This document shows positions 13,440-28,006 of a stretch of 64,000 bases of DNA, piece after piece. The notes under the pieces were generated by a model that did no database searches, was not told the DNA's origin, and saw only the letters and a list, made by a program, of their open reading frames with translations. The position numbers were made by a program, and so were the translations under genes. Source of the stretch: Schistosoma haematobium (taxonomy: Eukaryota > Platyhelminthes > Trematoda > Strigeidida > Schistosomatidae). The DNA is taken from NCBI RefSeq assembly GCF_000699445.3, contig NC_067195.1, forward strand, positions 65,840,591-65,904,590. Reading direction: 5' to 3'. Each line of letters opens with the position of its first letter. Within the stretch, counting starts at the first letter, position 1.

Positions 13440-16352
13440 CTATCATCTCGCGGTCCCAAACCAGGTAGTCTACACCTAGCGACATGGCTCAGACCACTTG
13501 TCAGTGACTTCATGGACTTGTGCCATGTTTTGGTCTGGCCACCCCTTGCTTTCTTCCAACCTACTCCTGTACCAGAAAACATCGCACGTCGGGGCAGTCG
13601 GTCGTTGGACATACGTAATACGTGTCCCAGCCATCTCAACTGATGAACTTTCACTACGTCATCAATGGATTTGCCATCCTTACCTAGTACCCGTTTCCTA
13701 ACAACTGCGTTACTTACTCGATGGTCACAGGATATACGAACAATATTTCGAAGACACCTATGATCAAATACTAGTAACCTACGAACATCCTCTACTCTTA
13801 CTGGCCATATTTCACTGCCATAATTGGCTGAAGGTCACTTGAACTGATCCCTTACCTCACTACAGTCAGCAGTACGACTTCATCCTCAGACCTTGAGTTG
13901 CTGCTCTTAGTCTTACCGTTCTCCAATCGACCTGCCTGATATGGTAGAACCTATAGGAACATAAATTCCAGCCAACATAGCTTGGTCGAGTCATCACGAC
14001 AGGCAAGCCCGACTACCACATCAAGGTAGCAGCTACGGTCGGGAAAGAACTCATGTAGCAACAAAACACGGTGCTAGTAGGTACTAACCAGGTTCATTTC
14101 TTAGTTTCAGTTAGTCTCAACGTAGGACCTGGTACGTACGTACATCGGTTCAAGTTGCCATACCGTCTTAGATACGATTCAAGAAAATATAAGTTAGTAG
14201 GATAAAACTTATGACGAACTCAGAATTTGGGGGAAGGCAGAGAACGGATGCACCTGAGCCGTTGCAAACGATTTTGAGCCACGTCATTCAATGTCTCTAA
14301 CCATTGGTTACGATAATCATGCGCATTCCAATCAGGTAGTCTACACCTATTAACATGGCTAAGTCCAACTACCAGTGACTTCACAGACTGATGTCGTATT
14401 TCGGTTTGGTCGCCCCTAGGCTTTTTTTCCAGCCTACCCCTAAACCAGAATACAGACTTCGTCCGAGTAGGTAGTTGCTGAGCTCATGTAACACGTGTCC
14501 CAACCATCTTAACTGATGAATAATTGCCATCCTTAACTAGTATCCTACCCCTAACTTCAGCATTGCTCACTCAGTGGTCCCAAAATACACGAGCAGTACT
14601 TGTAGGACACCTAACACCGAATACTAGCGACCTACAAACATCCTCTATTCCTAATGGTCAGGTTTTGCACTCGTAAAGTAGGATGGAGAAAACTGCCGTG
14701 TAATGAACTCACCCTTTGATTGAGAGGCATATCATACCTACACCACAAGTGAAGTTGGCAAAAGCCAATTGAGCTTTCTGAATCCATACCATCTCGTCAG
14801 ACTGCCAATATAAGTGAAGCGGTCGATACACTTAACCACTTCACTCTTTATCGTTAATTCAGATGCTGAAACAACATTTTTCATTTGAAGGGATGGAACC
14901 GCATCCCAAACATGCTCGCATTGTTGGTTAAGGTGATCAAAACTGCATGTTTTCGATGTCTTCACCAAACAGAACTATATCATCTGCCTATTCTAAGTGA
15001 ACAAGTGAATATACTAAAAGAAGATCAACTCCTAAAACGTCAGACGATGAAACTATCATCTCTAAAAACATGTCAGTCCATCAGGCCCTGCTGCTCTTCA
15101 TTGCTATAGATTACTTATAGCCTCCTCAACCTCAATAAGAGTTGGAGGACTTACATCAGTTTGCCATTCAGGTTGCTTGGAGATCATGGGTAGCTGATGT
15201 GTGCCTGGAGGCCAGTTGAACTGTTCCCTAAAGTGTTCCACTCATCGATCTAATCACTTGAGTTGGGGGTGAATAATAGTCCCATCTTTATCTGGAATAG
15301 TTTTGCTAACAGAGGAATCTTTAATACCTGTTTCTTTGATAGGCTTGGATAGTTGTCTACTGTTACCTATCGCTGCTGCCCTTTCCATTTCTTCTGTTTT
15401 TGCTACTCACCACTACTCACAATCATTACATAGGCTTTTTATCAGCCTACGTCTAAGCTGCCTCTGGTCGTAATCATGTTCGGAGCCAGATGGGTTGAGT
15501 TTCCGGGCATCTGTCAGTCCGTAGACGCCGCCGAAATCCACTGTGTTTCCGAACCTTTTGGTTTAAGTTTCCATGAAGTATGATTGCTGTCCTCATCGAT
15601 TTTTGGATACCATGCCAAGCTACCTAAAGGTGGATATAACCTTCAAGGTTGACTAACTTCTCTAGTTGTTCCTGAAATATATCCCTAACATTTTCATCAT
15701 GAAGTTGGAGTCTAAGGGGTTTGCTTGCTGTGACTTTCATACATCCGGAAAGATACAGACAAATACGTGCTCGAACTAGAGCATGATCCAAGTCAAAGAT
15801 GTACTTCAAAGTGGGCGACAGACTTCTATCGAGCCCCTCAACAATGACTAACGGTAATGTGGTCTATTTGAGTCCATCGATGAGTAGATCGTGGAGGTCG
15901 CCATGTCAGACGACGTTTCTCCTTATATTTAAAGTTGGCGTTTGCCGGAAATAGATGGTTATCTGAGCACAGTGGCAACAGACAGTCGCCACTATCTGTT
16001 CGCTGAGCCGCAACACCGTAAGATCAGTCAGTAGTCAGTCAGTAACAACGTACAACTTCGTACGTACGTACATCAGTTCGAGTCGCCACACCACATTAGC
16101 ACAGAGATGCAGTTGTCGATTCAAATCCCGTAGTGGTAGAGGTAGTAAGAGTATAAGCAGTAGTCGAAAACACTAAGGTTCGAAGATGTTATTCAAGGAG
16201 TATAAACCAGTGAAATAAATTTGGGAAGAGAAAGAAAAAGAGACAAGGAGGAATCAGGAGGTTAGAATTTGGGAGAACACAAAGAGTGTATGCACCTGCG
16301 CCATTGCAAACGATTTTGAGCCATGTCATTCAGGATCTCTAACCATCGGTTG
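13440..16352 (-). repeat. Array unit 5 (2,913 bp)
   Basis: Private T for G in ccataattggctg near 13822. It is the first unit with gctgtcctcatcg (near 15588) and cgccacacc (near 16086); both forms persist through unit 11. Confidence 0.93.
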
Positions 16353-19265
16353 CTATCATCTCGCGGTCCCAAACCAGGTAGTCTACACCTAGCGACATGG
16401 CTCAGACCACTTGTCAGTGACTTCATGGACTTGTGCCATGTTTTGGTCTGGCCACCCCTTGCTTTCTTCCAACCTACTCCTGTACCAGAAAACATCGCAC
16501 GTCGGGGCAGTCGGTCGTTGGACATACGTAATACGTGTCCCAGCCATCTCAACTGATGAACTTTCACTACGTCATCAATGGATTTGCCATCCTTACCTAG
16601 TACCCGTTTCCTAACAACTGCGTTACTTACTCGATGGTCACAGGATATACGAACAATATTTCGAAGACACCTATGATCAAATACTAGTAACCTACGAACA
16701 TCCTCTACTCTTACTGGCCATATTTCACTGCCATAAGTGGCTGAAGGTCACTTGAACTGATCCCTTACCTCACTACAGTCAGCAGTACGACTTCATCCTC
16801 AGACCTTGAGTTGCTGCTCTTAGTCTTACCGTTCTCCAATCGACCTGCCTGATATGGTAGAACCTATAGGAACATAAATTCCAGCCAACATAGCTTGGTC
16901 GAGTCATCACGACAGGCAAGCCCGACTACCACATCAAGGTAGCAGCTACGGTCGGGAAAGAACTCATGTAGCAACAAAACACGGTGCTAGTAGGTACTAA
17001 CCAGGTTCATTTCTTAGTTTCAGTTAGTCTCAACGTAGGACCTGGTACGTACGTACATCGGTTCAAGTTGCCATACCGTCTTAGATACGATTCAAGAAAA
17101 TATAAGTTAGTAGGATAAAACTTATGACGAACTCAGAATTTGGGGGAAGGCAGAGAACGGATGCACCTGAGCCGTTGCAAACGATTTTGAGCCACGTCAT
17201 TCAATGTCTCTAACCATTGGTTACGATAATCATGCGCATTCCAATCAGGTAGTCTACACCTATTAACATGGCTAAGTCCAACTACCAGTGACTTCACAGA
17301 CTGATGTCGTATTTCGGTTTGGTCGCCCCTAGGCTTTTTTTCCAGCCTACCCCTAAACCAGAATACAGACTTCGTCCGAGTAGGTAGTTGCTGGGCTCAT
17401 GTAACACGTGTCCCAACCATCTTAACGGATGAATAATTGCCATCCTTAACTAGTATCCTACCCCTAACTTCAGCATTGCTCACTCAGTGGTCCCAAAATA
17501 CACGAGCAGTACTTGTAGGACACCTAACACCGAATACTAGCGACCTACAAACATCCTCTATTCCTAATGGTCAGGTTTTGCACTCGTAAAGTAGGATGGA
17601 GAAAACTGCCGTGTAATGAACTCACCCTTTGATTGAGAGGCATATCATACCTACACCACAAGTGAAGTTGGCAAAAGCCAATTGAGCTTTCTGAATCCAT
17701 ACCATCTCGTCAGACTGCCAATATAAGTGAAGCGGTCGATACACTTAACCACTTCACTCTTTATCGTTAATTCAGATGCTGAAACAACATTTTTCATTTG
17801 AAGGGATGGAACCGCATCCCAAACATGCTCGCATTGTTGGTTAAGGTGATCAAAACTGCATGTTTTCGATGTCTTCACCAAACAGAACTATATCATCTGC
17901 CTATTCTAAGTGAACAAGTGAATATACTAAAAGAAGATCAACTCCTAAAACGTCAGACGATGAAACTATCATCTCTAAAAACATGTCAGTCCATCAGGCC
18001 CTGCTGCTCTTCATTGCTATAGATTACTTATAGCCTCCTCAACCTCAATAAGAGTTGGAGGACTTACATCAGTTTGCCATTCAGGTTGCTTGGAGATCAT
18101 GGGTAGCTGATGTGTGCCTGGAGGCCAGTTGAACTGTTCCCTAAAGTGTTCCACTCATCGATCTAATCACTTGAGTTGGGGGTGAATAATAGTCCCATCT
18201 TTATCTGGAATAGTTTTGCTAACAGAGGAATCTTTAATACCTGTTTCTTTGATAGGCTTGGATAGTTGTCTACTGTTACCTATCGCTGCTGCCCTTTCCA
18301 TTTCTTCTGTTTTTGCTACTCACCACTACTCACAATCATTACATAGGCTTTTTATCAGCCTACGTCTAAGCTGCCTCTGGTCGTAATCATGTTCGGAGCC
18401 AGATGGGTTGAGTTTCCGGGCATCTGTCAGTCCGTAGACGCCGCCGAAATCCACTGTGTTTCCGAACCTTTTGGTTTAAGTTTCCATGAAGTATGATTGC
18501 TGTCCTCATCGATTTTTGGATACCATGCCAAGCTACCTAAAGGTGGATATAACCTTCAAGGTTGACTAACTTCTCTAGTTGTTCCTGAAATATATCCCTA
18601 ACATTTTCATCATGAAGTTGGAGTCTAAGGGGTTTGCTTGCTGTGACTTTCATACATCCGGAAAGATACAGACAAATACGTGCTCGAACTAGAGCATGAT
18701 CCAAGTCAAAGATGTACTTCAAAGTGGGCGACAGACTTCTATCGAGCCCCTCAACAATGACTAACGGTAATGTGGTCTATTTGAGTCCATCGATGAGTAG
18801 ATCGTGGAGGTCGCCATGTCAGACGACGTTTCTCCTTATATTTAAAGTTGGCGTTTGCCGGAAATAGATGGTTATCTGAGCACAGTGGCAACAGACAGTC
18901 GCCACTATCTGTTCGCTGAGCCGCAACACCGTAAGATCAGTCAGTAGTCAGTCAGTAACAACGTACAACTTCGTACGTACGTACATCAGTTCGAGTCGCC
19001 ACACCACATTAGCACAGAGATGCAGTTGTCGATTCAAATCCCGTAGTGGTAGAGGTAGTAAGAGTATAAGCAGTAGTCGAAAACACTAAGGTTCGAAGAT
19101 GTTATTCAAGGAGTATAAACCAGTGAAATAAATTTGGGAAGAGAAAGAAAAAGAGACAAGGAGGAATCAGGAGGTTAGAATTTGGGAGAACACAAAGAGT
19201 GTATGCACCTGCGCCATTGCAAACGATTTTGAGCCATGTCATTCAGGATCTCTAACCATCGGTTG
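16353..19265 (-). repeat. Array unit 6 (2,913 bp)
   Basis: Private G for T in cttaacggatg near 17427. It carries gctgggctc, which then persists to unit 11. Confidence 0.93.
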
Positions 19266-22179
19266 CTATCATCTCGCGGTCCCAAACCAGGTAGTCTACA
19301 CCTAGCGACATGGCTCAGACCACTTGTCAGTGACTTCATGGACTTGTGCCATGTTTTGGTCTGGCCACCCCTTGCTTTCTTCCAACCTACTCCTGTACCA
19401 GAAAACATCGCACGTCGGGGCAGTCGGTCGTTGGACATACGTAATACGTGTCCCAGCCATCTCAACTGATGAACTTTCACTACGTCATCAATGGATTTGC
19501 CATCCTTACCTAGTACCCGTTTCCTAACAACTGCGTTACTTACTCGATGGTCACAGGATATACGAACAATATTTCGAAGACACCTATGATCAAATACTAG
19601 TAACCTACGAACATCCTCTACTCTTACTGGCCATATTTCACTGCCATAAGTGGCTGAAGGTCACTTGAACTGATCCCTTACCTCACTACAGTCAGCAGTA
19701 CGACTTCATCCTCAGACCTTGAGTTGCTGCTCTTAGTCTTACCGTTCTCCAATCGACCTGCCTGATATGGTAGAACCTATAGGAACATAAATTCCAGCCA
19801 ACATAGCTTGGTCGAGTCATCACGACAGGCAAGCCCGACTACCACATCAAGGTAGCAGCTACGGTCGGGAAAGAACTCATGTAGCAACAAAACACGGTGC
19901 TAGTAGGTACTAACCAGGTTCATTTCTTAGTTTCAGTTAGTCTCAACGTAGGACCTGGTACGTACGTACATCGGTTCAAGTTGCCATACCGTCTTAGATA
20001 CGATTCAAGAAAATATAAGTTAGTAGGATAAAACTTATGACGAACTCAGAATTTGGGGGAAGGCAGAGAACGGATGCACCTGAGCCGTTGCAAACGATTT
20101 TGAGCCACGTCATTCAATGTCTCTAACCATTGGTTACGATAATCATGCGCATTCCAATCAGGTAGTCTACACCTATTAACATGGCTAAGTCCAACTACCA
20201 GTGACTTCACAGACTGATGTCGTATTTCGGTTTGGTCGCCCCTAGGCTTTTTTTCCAGCCTACCCCTAAACCAGAATACAGACTTCGTCCGAGTAGGTAG
20301 TTGCTGGGCTCATGTAACACGTGTCCCAACCATCTTAACTGATGAATAATTGCCATCCTTAACTAGTATCCTACCCCTAACTTCAGCATTGCTCACTCAG
20401 TGGTCCCAAAATACACGAGCAGTACTTGTAGGACACCTAACACCGAATACTAGCGACCTACAAACATCCTCTATTCCTAATGGTCAGGTTTTGCACTCGT
20501 AAAGTAGGATGGAGAAAACTGCCGTGTAATGAACTCACCCTTTGATTGAGAGGCATATCATACCTACACCACAAGTGAAGTTGGCAAAAGCCAATTGAGC
20601 TTTCTGAATCCATACCATCTCGTCAGACTGCCAATATAAGTGAAGCGGTCGATACACTTAACCACTTCACTCTTTATCGTTAATTCAGATGCTGAAACAA
20701 CATTTTTCATTTGAAGGGATGGAACCGCATCCCAAACATGCTCGCATTGTTGGTTAAGGTGATCAAAACTGCATGTTTTCGATGTCTTCACCAAACAGAA
20801 CTATATCATCTGCCTATTCTAAGTGAACAAGTGAATATACTAAAAGAAGATCAACTCCTAAAACGTCAGACGATGAAACTATCATCTCTAAAAACATGTC
20901 AGTCCATCAGGCCCTGCTGCTCTTCATTGCTATAGATTACTTATAGCCTCCTCAACCTCAATAAGAGTTGGAGGACTTACATCAGTTTGCCATTCAGGTT
21001 GCTTGGAGATCATGGGTAGCTGATGTGTGCCTGGAGGCCAGTTGAACTGTTCCCTAAAGTGTTCCACTCATCGATCTAATCACTTGAGTTGGGGGTGAAT
21101 AATAGTCCCATCTTTATCTGGAATAGTTTTGCTAACAGAGGAATCTTTAATACCTGTTTCTTTGATAGGCTTGGATAGTTGTCTACTGTTACCTATCGCT
21201 GCTGCCCTTTCCATTTCTTCTGTTTTTGCTACTCACCACTACTCACAATCATTACATAGGCTTTTTATCAGCCTACGTCTAAGCTGCCTCTGGTCGTAAT
21301 CATGTTCGGAGCCAGATGGGTTGAGTTTCCGGGCATCTGTCAGTCCGTAGACGCCGCCGAAATCCACTGTGTTTCCGAACCTTTTGGTTTAAGTTTCCAT
21401 GAAGTATGATTGCTGTCCTCATCGATTTTTGGATACCATGCCAAGCTACCTAAAGGTGGATATAACCTTCAAGGTTGACTAACTTCTCTAGTTGTTCCTG
21501 AAATATATCCCTAACATTTTCATCATGAAGTTGGAGTCTAAGGGGTTTGCTTGCTGTGACTTTCATACATCCGGAAAGATACAGACAAATACGTGCTCGA
21601 ACTAGAGCATGATCCAAGTCAAAGATGTACTTCAAAGTGGGCGACAGACTTCTATCGAGCCCCCTCAACAATGACTAACGGTAATGTGGTCTATTTGAGT
21701 CCATCGATGAGTAGATCGTGGAGGTCGCCATGTCAGACGACGTTTCTCCTTATATTTAAAGTTGGCGTTTGCCGGAAATAGATGGTTATCTGAGCACAGT
21801 GGCAACAGACAGTCGCCACTATCTGTTCGCTGAGCCGCAACACCGTAAGATCAGTCAGTAGTCAGTCAGTAACAACGTACAACTTCGTACGTACGTACAT
21901 CAGTTCGAGTCGCCACACCACATTAGCACAGAGATGCAGTTGTCGATTCAAATCCCGTAGTGGTAGAGGTAGTAAGAGTATAAGCAGTAGTCGAAAACAC
22001 TAAGGTTCGAAGATGTTATTCAAGGAGTATAAACCAGTGAAATAAATTTGGGAAGAGAAAGAAAAAGAGACAAGGAGGAATCAGGAGGTTAGAATTTGGG
22101 AGAACACAAAGAGTGTATGCACCTGCGCCATTGCAAACGATTTTGAGCCATGTCATTCAGGATCTCTAACCATCGGTTG
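19266..22179 (-). repeat. Array unit 7 (2,914 bp)
   Basis: First unit with five C at 21659-21664 (cgagccccctc). The extra base extends the RTE-B linker frame to 73 codons (21450-21671). Confidence 0.93.
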
Positions 22180-25093
22180 CTATCATCTCGCGGTCCCAAA
22201 CCAGGTAGTCTACACCTAGCGACATGGCTCAGACCACTTGTCAGTGACTTCATGGACTTGTGCCATGTTTTGGTCTGGCCACCCCTTGCTTTCTTCCAAC
22301 CTACTCCTGTACCAGAAAACATCGCACGTCGGGGCAGTCGGTCGTTGGACATACGTAATACGTGTCCCAGCCATCTCAACTGATGAACTTTCACTACGTC
22401 ATCAATGGATTTGCCATCCTTACCTAGTACCCGTTTCCTAACAACTGCGTTACTTACTCGATGGTCACAGGATATACGAACAATATTTCGAAGACACCTA
22501 TGATCAAATACTAGTAACCTACGAACATCCTCTACTCTTACTGGCCATATTTCACTGCCATAAGTGGCTGAAGGTCACTTGAACTGATCCCTTACCTCAC
22601 TACAGTCAGCAGTACGACTTCATCCTCAGACCTTGAGTTGCTGCTCTTAGTCTTACCGTTCTCCAATCGACCTGCCTGATATGGTAGAACCTATAGGAAC
22701 ATAAATTCCAGCCAACATAGCTTGGTCGAGTCATCACGACAGGCAAGCCCGACTACCACATCAAGGTAGCAGCTACGGTCGGGAAAGAACTCATGTAGCA
22801 ACAAAACACGGTGCTAGTAGGTACTAACCAGGTTCATTTCTTAGTTTCAGTTAGTCTCAACGTAGGACCTGGTACGTACGTACATCGGTTCAAGTTGCCA
22901 TACCGTCTTAGATACGATTCAAGAAAATATAAGTTAGTAGGATAAAACTTATGACGAACTCAGAATTTGGGGGAAGGCAGAGAACGGATGCACCTGAGCC
23001 GTTGCAAACGATTTTGAGCCACGTCATTCAATGTCTCTAACCATTGGTTACGATAATCATGCGCATTCCAATCAGGTAGTCTACACCTATTAACATGGCT
23101 AAGTCCAACTACCAGTGACTTCACAGACTGATGTCGTATTTCGGTTTGGTCGCCCCTAGGCTTTTTTTCCAGCCTACCCCTAAACCAGAATACAGACTTC
23201 GTCCGAGTAGGTAGTTGCTGGGCTCATGTAACACGTGTCCCAACCATCTTAACTGATGAATAATTGCCATCCTTAACTAGTATCCTACCCCTAACTTCAG
23301 CATTGCTCACTCAGTGGTCCCAAAATACACGAGCAGTACTTGTAGGACACCTAACACCGAATACTAGCGACCTACAAACATCCTCTATTCCTAATGGTCA
23401 GGTTTTGCACTCGTAAAGTAGGATGGAGAAAACTGCCGTGTAATGAACTCACCCTTTGATTGAGAGGCATATCATACCTACACCACAAGTGAAGTTGGCA
23501 AAAGCCAATTGAGCTTTCTGAATCCATACCATCTCGTCAGACTGCCAATATAAGTGAAGCGGTCGATACACTTAACCACTTCACTCTTTATCGTTAATTC
23601 AGATGCTGAAACAACATTTTTCATTTGAAGGGATGGAACCGCATCCCAAACATGCTCGCATTGTTGGTTAAGGTGATCAAAACTGCATGTTTTCGATGTC
23701 TTCACCAAACAGAACTATATCATCTGCCTATTCTAAGTGAACAAGTGAATATACTAAAAGAAGATCAACTCCTAAAACGTCAGACGATGAAACTATCATC
23801 TCTAAAAACATGTCAGTCCATCAGGCCCTGCTGCTCTTCATTGCTATAGATTACTTATAGCCTCCTCAACCTCAATAAGAGTTGGAGGACTTACATCAGT
23901 TTGCCATTCAGGTTGCTTGGAGATCATGGGTAGCTGATGTGTGCCTGGAGGCCAGTTGAACTGTTCCCTAAAGTGTTCCACTCATCGATCTAATCACTTG
24001 AGTTGGGGGTGAATAATAGTCCCATCTTTATCTGGAATAGTTTTGCTAACAGAGGAATCTTTAATACCTGTTTCTTTGATAGGCTTGGATAGTTGTCTAC
24101 TGTTACCTATCGCTGCTGCCCTTTCCATTTCTTCTGTTTTTGCTACTCACCACTACTCACAATCATTACATAGGCTTTTTATCAGCCTACGTCTAAGCTG
24201 CCTCTGGTCGTAATCATGTTCGGAGCCAGATGGGTTGAGTTTCCGGGCATCTGTCAGTCCGTAGACGCCGCCGAAATCCACTGTGTTTCCGAACCTTTTG
24301 GTTTAAGTTTCCATGAAGTATGATTGCTGTCCTCATCGATTTTTGGATACCATGCCAAGCTACCTAAAGGTGGATATAACCTTCAAGGTTGACTAACTTC
24401 TCTAGTTGTTCCTGAAATATATCCCTAACATTTTCATCATGAAGTTGGAGTCTAAGGGGTTTGCTTGCTGTGACTTTCATACATCCGGAAAGATACAGAC
24501 AAATACGTGCTCGAACTAGAGCATGATCCAAGTCAAAGATGTACTTCAAAGTGGGCGACAGACTTCTATCGAGCCCCCTCAACAATGACTAACGGTAATG
24601 TGGTCTATTTGAGTCCATCGATGAGTAGATCGTGGAGGTCGCCATGTCAGACGACGTTTCTCCTTATATTTAAAGTTGGCGTTTGCCGGAAATAGATGGT
24701 TATCTGAGCACAGTGGCAACAGACAGTCGCCACTATCTGTTCGCTGAGCCGCAACACCGTAAGATCAGTCAGTAGTCAGTCAGTAACAACGTACAACTTC
24801 GTACGTACGTACATCAGTTCGAGTCGCCACACCACATTAGCACAGAGATGCAGTTGTCGATTCAAATCCCGTAGTGGTAGAGGTAGTAAGAGTATAAGCA
24901 GTAGTCGAAAACACTAAGGTTCGAAGATGTTATTCAAGGAGTATAAACCAGTGAAATAAATTTGGGAAGAGAAAGAAAAAGAGACAAGGAGGAATCAGGA
25001 GGTTAGAATTTGGGAGAACACAAAGAGTGTATGCACCTGCGCCATTGCAAACGATTTTGAGCCATGTCATTCAGGATCTCTAACCATCGGTTG
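22180..25093 (-). repeat. Array unit 8 (2,914 bp)
   Basis: Same homopolymer state as unit 7 (five G, five C). I see no private substitution. Confidence 0.93.
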
Positions 25094-28006
25094 CTATCAT
25101 CTCGCGGTCCCAAACCAGGTAGTCTACACCTAGCGACATGGCTCAGACCACTTGTCAGTGACTTCATGGACTTGTGCCATGTTTTGGTCTGGCCACCCCT
25201 TGCTTTCTTCCAACCTACTCCTGTACCAGAAAACATCGCACGTCGGGGCAGTCGGTCGTTGGACATACGTAATACGTGTCCCAGCCATCTCAACTGATGA
25301 ACTTTCACTACGTCATCAATGGATTTGCCATCCTTACCTAGTACCCGTTTCCTAACAACTGCGTTACTTACTCGATGGTCACAGGATATACGAACAATAT
25401 TTCGAAGACACCTATGATCAAATACTAGTAACCTACGAACATCCTCTACTCTTACTGGCCATATTTCACTGCCATAAGTGGCTGAAGGTCACTTGAACTG
25501 ATCCCTTACCTCACTACAGTCAGCAGTACGACTTCATCCTCAGACCTTGAGTTGCTGCTCTTAGTCTTACCGTTCTCCAATCGACCTGCCTGATATGGTA
25601 GAACCTATAGGAACATAAATTCCAGCCAACATAGCTTGGTCGAGTCATCACGACAGGCAAGCCCGACTACCACATCAAGGTAGCAGCTACGGTCGGGAAA
25701 GAACTCATGTAGCAACAAAACACGGTGCTAGTAGGTACTAACCAGGTTCATTTCTTAGTTTCAGTTAGTCTCAACGTAGGACCTGGTACGTACGTACATC
25801 GGTTCAAGTTGCCATACCGTCTTAGATACGATTCAAGAAAATATAAGTTAGTAGGATAAAACTTATGACGAACTCAGAATTTGGGGAAGGCAGAGAACGG
25901 ATGCACCTGAGCCGTTGCAAACGATTTTGAGCCACGTCATTCAATGTCTCTAACCATTGGTTACGATAATCATGCGCATTCCAATCAGGTAGTCTACACC
26001 TATTAACATGGCTAAGTCCAACTACCAGTGACTTCACAGACTGATGTCGTATTTCGGTTTGGTCGCCCCTAGGCTTTTTTTCCAGCCTACCCCTAAACCA
26101 GAATACAGACTTCGTCCGAGTAGGTAGTTGCTGGGCTCATGTAACACGTGTCCCAACCATCTTAACTGATGAATAATTGCCATCCTTAACTAGTATCCTA
26201 CCCCTAACTTCAGCATTGCTCACTCAGTGGTCCCAAAATACACGAGCAGTACTTGTAGGACACCTAACACCGAATACTAGCGACCTACAAACATCCTCTA
26301 TTCCTAATGGTCAGGTTTTGCACTCGTAAAGTAGGATGGAGAAAACTGCCGTGTAATGAACTCACCCTTTGATTGAGAGGCATATCATACCTACACCACA
26401 AGTGAAGTTGGCAAAAGCCAATTGAGCTTTCTGAATCCATACCATCTCGTCAGACTGCCAATATAAGTGAAGCGGTCGATACACTTAACCACTTCACTCT
26501 TTATCGTTAATTCAGATGCTGAAACAACATTTTTCATTTGAAGGGATGGAACCGCATCCCAAACATGCTCGCATTGTTGGTTAAGGTGATCAAAACTGCA
26601 TGTTTTCGATGTCTTCACCAAACAGAACTATATCATCTGCCTATTCTAAGTGAACAAGTGAATATACTAAAAGAAGATCAACTCCTAAAACGTCAGACGA
26701 TGAAACTATCATCTCTAAAAACATGTCAGTCCATCAGGCCCTGCTGCTCTTCATTGCTATAGATTACTTATAGCCTCCTCAACCTCAATAAGAGTTGGAG
26801 GACTTACATCAGTTTGCCATTCAGGTTGCTTGGAGATCATGGGTAGCTGATGTGTGCCTGGAGGCCAGTTGAACTGTTCCCTAAAGTGTTCCACTCATCG
26901 ATCTAATCACTTGAGTTGGGGGTGAATAATAGTCCCATCTTTATCTGGAATAGTTTTGCTAACAGAGGAATCTTTAATACCTGTTTCTTTGATAGGCTTG
27001 GATAGTTGTCTACTGTTACCTATCGCTGCTGCCCTTTCCATTTCTTCTGTTTTTGCTACTCACCACTACTCACAATCATTACATAGGCTTTTTATCAGCC
27101 TACGTCTAAGCTGCCTCTGGTCGTAATCATGTTCGGAGCCAGATGGGTTGAGTTTCCGGGCATCTGTCAGTCCGTAGACGCCGCCGAAATCCACTGTGTT
27201 TCCGAACCTTTTGGTTTAAGTTTCCATGAAGTATGATTGCTGTCCTCATCGATTTTTGGATACCATGCCAAGCTACCTAAAGGTGGATATAACCTTCAAG
27301 GTTGACTAACTTCTCTAGTTGTTCCTGAAATATATCCCTAACATTTTCATCATGAAGTTGGAGTCTAAGGGGTTTGCTTGCTGTGACTTTCATACATCCG
27401 GAAAGATACAGACAAATACGTGCTCGAACTAGAGCATGATCCAAGTCAAAGATGTACTTCAAAGTGGGCGACAGACTTCTATCGAGCCCCCTCAACAATG
27501 ACTAACGGTAATGTGGTCTATTTGAGTCCATCGATGAGTAGATCGTGGAGGTCGCCATGTCAGACGACGTTTCTCCTTATATTTAAAGTTGGCGTTTGCC
27601 GGAAATAGATGGTTATCTGAGCACAGTGGCAACAGACAGTCGCCACTATCTGTTCGCTGAGCCGCAACACCGTAAGATCAGTCAGTAGTCAGTCAGTAAC
27701 AACGTACAACTTCGTACGTACGTACATCAGTTCGAGTCGCCACACCACATTAGCACAGAGATGCAGTTGTCGATTCAAATCCCGTAGTGGTAGAGGTAGT
27801 AAGAGTATAAGCAGTAGTCGAAAACACTAAGGTTCGAAGATGTTATTCAAGGAGTATAAACCAGTGAAATAAATTTGGGAAGAGAAAGAAAAAGAGACAA
27901 GGAGGAATCAGGAGGTTAGAATTTGGGAGAACACAAAGAGTGTATGCACCTGCGCCATTGCAAACGATTTTGAGCCATGTCATTCAGGATCTCTAACCAT
28001 CGGTTG
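25094..28006 (-). repeat. Array unit 9 (2,913 bp)
   Basis: Four G near 25882 reopen the 71-codon RTE-B tail frame (25822-26037); the C-run is five. Confidence 0.93.
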